From the NCBI GenBank assembly GCA_034437895.1, contig DAOTTO010000543.1:1-7490 (forward strand): a stretch of DNA of 7,490 bases, written 5' to 3'. This stretch comes from JANRLJ01 sp034437895 (GTDB lineage: Bacteria > Chloroflexota > Anaerolineae > Aggregatilineales > Phototrophicaceae). Shown piece by piece: positions 6,154-7,490 of the stretch. A program made the translations under genes and the position numbers. The notes under the pieces are model-generated. The model searched no databases and was not told where the DNA came from. It saw nothing but the letters and a program-made list of their open reading frames with translations. Each line of letters begins with the position of its first letter. Position 1 is the first letter of the stretch.

Positions 6154-6162
6154 GAATGGTCG

Positions 6163-7185
6163 TCACGACTCCAATTCAAGCAAATCCGCAGGCAGAACAG
6201 GCTCAAGGTCTTCAGGCCATGCAGGGACTTCATACCCGAAGGATTGCAAAATCGTGATGACGTTTTCCGCGATCATGCCGATATACGTGCCGCCAAATGT
6301 CTCAGGTGCGCCCATCGCATCCGAGTAGAGGGAGCGAATGCCGAGTCCGACTTCGCCGCCTTCCGCATTGACCGCCTCTTGCACTGCTTCAATCGCATCC
6401 GGCGGGACGCTGCTCTCTACAAACATCACCGGAATATCGCGCTCGACCACAAAACTGGCGATGTCTTGTACATCAGCAACCCCCGCTTCGGCAACTGTAC
6501 TGATACCCTGCAAACCGCGCACTTCCCAGCCAAAAGCCGCGCCAAAATATTGAAATGCATCATGTGAAGTCACGAGGACGCGTTGTTCTTCCGGCACTTC
6601 GGACATGGCCTCCACGCCCCAGTTATACAGCAAATCAAGCTGAGCAATATAGGCTTCCGCATTGGCTTGATAAACAGCGGCATGATCGGGGTCAACTTCC
6701 GCCAACACTTCCAGAACACCTTCCGTCGTAAGCTGCCAGTTGCGCGGGTCGAACCAGAAATGCGGATCATCGACATCGGTCAGTTCTTCCGAAAGCCGGA
6801 ATCCACCGATAATAAAACCTGCATCCTTAACCGGATCAGAAACCGCATACGTGCGAATGTTACGCTGACCGAGCGCCTGAAACACCTCATCAAATTGGCC
6901 TTCCAGATGCAGACCGCTGTAGATGACCAGATCAGCGGCATTCATAGCGGCAATATCGGATTCCGTCGGTTTGTAGAGATGCGGGTCAACACCCGCGCCC
7001 ATCAAACCCGTAATCTGAACGGACTCGCCGACCAAATCACCTGCGAGAATCGTCACGAGATCAGTCGCCTGGGTCGTCGTTGTGACGATATTGAGTACCT
7101 CATCCTGGGCAAAAGTCGTCCCCATCGCGGCGAAAGCCAGTGCGAGGACGACCCAAAGTAAAAACAATCGGCGGGATTTTCTCAT
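6163..7185 (-). CDS. Metal-binding substrate-binding protein (TroA/PsaA/ZnuA class)
   Basis: Extracytoplasmic metal-capturing component of the importer, 340 residues. Residues 1-26 are a signal peptide: basic MRKSRR, a hydrophobic core, and a likely cut after TFA before Gln27. There is no lipobox cysteine. The four metal ligands of the cluster A-I family are identifiable: His69 (DPHLYKPTESD), His142 (DPHFWFD), His208 (TSHDAFQYFG) and Asp289 (LYSDAMG). The third ligand is His as in TroA and ZnuA, whereas PsaA and MntC have Glu there. There is no His-rich loop like that of ZnuA proteins specialised for zinc. FVESSVPPDAIEAV (255-268) fits the TroA branch. This leaves Mn, Zn or Fe open, with a TroA-like mixed preference most likely. 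AGGAG (7200-7196) lies 10 nt before the ATG. Its partner ATPase and permeases lie 1.3 kb away, beyond the TetR/VOC pair. Confidence 0.95.
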   Translation of the reverse strand: MRKSRRLFLLWVVLALAFAAMGTTFAQDEVLNIVTTTTQATDLVTILAGDLVGESVQITGLMGAGVDPHLYKPTESDIAAMNAADLVIYSGLHLEGQFDEVFQALGQRNIRTYAVSDPVKDAGFIIGGFRLSEELTDVDDPHFWFDPRNWQLTTEGVLEVLAEVDPDHAAVYQANAEAYIAQLDLLYNWGVEAMSEVPEEQRVLVTSHDAFQYFGAAFGWEVRGLQGISTVAEAGVADVQDIASFVVERDIPVMFVESSVPPDAIEAVQEAVNAEGGEVGLGIRSLYSDAMGAPETFGGTYIGMIAENVITILQSFGYEVPAWPEDLEPVLPADLLELES

Positions 7186-7198
7186 TACATTATATCTC

Positions 7199-7212
7199 CT
7201 GATTTAGATCAG
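7199..7212. repeat. Imperfect palindrome overlapping the binding-protein ribosome site
   Basis: CTGATTTAGATCAG pairs at 12 of 14 positions and touches the AGGAG of the binding-protein gene. Its TTTAGATCAG half repeats TTTAGATTAG (7238-7247) with one change, 35 bp away. It may be an extra regulator half-site or may partly hide the ribosome site. The evidence is weak. Confidence 0.3.
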
Positions 7213-7233
7213 TTTTTTATATTGACCACGAAT

Positions 7234-7261
7234 AAAATTTAGATTAGTCAAAATTTACTCT
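7234..7261. promoter_or_regulatory. Putative metal-regulator operator upstream of the binding-protein gene
   Basis: Counterpart of 4894-4921 (22 of 28 identical). The 19 bases at 7239-7257 begin TTAGATTAGTC, close to the DtxR-box half TTAGGTTAGCC. The element covers the -10 box (TAAATT, 7257-7252) and the predicted transcription start, so a bound protein would block transcription. Confidence 0.6.
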
Positions 7262-7280
7262 AAAAAAGAGGTTTTGTCAA
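7252..7280 (-). promoter_or_regulatory. Promoter of the metal-binding protein gene
   Basis: A perfect TTGACA (7280-7275), a 17-bp spacer, and TAAATT (7257-7252, 4 of 6) lying inside the putative operator. Transcription would begin near 7245, giving a leader of about 60 nt. Confidence 0.65.
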
Positions 7281-7317
7281 TTGGCTTTATCTGGATACAA
7301 CGTGATGTGGAAAGGTG

Positions 7318-7375
7318 AAGAAGATGAAACGCAAAGGCGCAGAGACCGCCAAGGATCGCAAAGAGATAAACGCAT
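7318..7375. repeat. CGCAAAG-rich stretch in the gene-free right end
   Basis: Short imperfect repeats of a CGCAAAG/CGCAGAG type (AAACGCAAAGGCGCAGAG, then ATCGCAAAGAG and AAACGC). Similar purine-rich periodic stretches are, from memory, dispersed in Chloroflexota and other environmental genomes. I see no gene or RNA in it. Confidence 0.4.
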
Positions 7376-7412
7376 TAGGACTTTCGCTCACGCATTTACC
7401 CCACCCCTAAAT

Positions 7413-7484
7413 CCCCTCCCCATTGCATGGAGAGGGGACTTCAAGATGCGTTTTTCTCCCCCTCTCCAAGTATTGGAGAGGGGG
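7413..7484. repeat. Pair of related GC-rich hairpins (dispersed-element-like)
   Basis: Hairpin A has arms 7413-7423 and 7427-7437 (10 of 11 pairs, loop TGC). Hairpin B has arms 7458-7469 and 7473-7484 (CCCCCTCTCCAA and its exact complement, 12 of 12 pairs, loop GTA). Both share the CCCCTC-TCCA / TGGAGAGGGG theme. They lie in about 300 bp without any gene (7190-7490). The five T residues at 7451-7455 precede hairpin B rather than follow it, so it is not a plus-strand terminator; on the minus strand the hairpin is followed by A residues. It looks like an interspersed repeat running off the window. Confidence 0.6.
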
Positions 7485-7490
7485 CCGGGG

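Noticed and set aside
6583..7161. 192-residue plus-strand open frame opposite the binding-protein gene
   Set aside because: Lies wholly within a gene with a signal peptide and all metal ligands identified; no recognisable domain.
7413..7484. CRISPR array or intrinsic terminator at the right edge
   Set aside because: The two hairpins are not identical direct repeats with regular spacers, and no T-run follows either stem in the direction of a gene.

Overview
This window holds a complete ABC importer for a divalent transition metal (Mn/Zn/Fe class; TroABCD, MntABC and ZnuABC relatives). It is split into two transcription units around a TetR-family regulator and a divergently transcribed VOC/glyoxalase-fold gene. 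At the left are a small Smr-domain protein and an aldo/keto reductase cut by the window edge. Everything except the VOC gene is on the minus strand. The host is bacterial. Mid-range GC, TroA-type proteins of this flavour, a signal peptide ending in Phe-Ala before Gln, and the dispersed GC-rich palindromes remind me of Chloroflexota genomes (Anaerolineae and relatives). This is an impression, not a demonstrated assignment.

Layout from right to left, the main reading direction. (1) 7286-7490: no gene, but dispersed-repeat-like DNA with a CGCAAAG-rich stretch and two related hairpins. (2) 7185-6163: periplasmic or extracellular metal-binding protein with its own promoter, whose -10 lies inside an AT-rich putative operator. 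(3) 6110-5682, plus strand: VOC-fold protein, convergent with the binding protein across a 29-bp palindrome. (4) 5681-5578: compact divergent control region with two adjacent 21-bp operators and overlapping promoters. (5) 5577-4972: TetR regulator. (6) 4880-1352: ATPase, permease 1 and permease 2, nearly end to end (gaps of 3 bp and 1 bp), preceded by an AT-rich regulatory region carrying the same putative operator as the binding-protein gene. (7) 1269-1 and beyond: Smr-domain gene and aldo/keto reductase, joined by a TGATG overlap and served by their own promoter.

How the genes work together: the binding protein captures metal outside the membrane, the two permeases form a heterodimeric channel, and the ATPase powers import. 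A shared 28-bp element (22 of 28 identical) upstream of both transport units suggests one metal-responsive regulator controls them although they are separated. Both permeases end in a cytoplasmic winged-helix-like segment resembling the DNA-binding part of DtxR/MntR repressors. Permease 2 also carries a six-cysteine insertion with zinc-ribbon-like spacing, placed by topology on the outer face. Together these raise the possibility of an importer that also takes part in metal sensing. The TetR/VOC pair looks like a self-contained, autoregulated detoxification or resistance cassette lying between the two halves of the transport locus.
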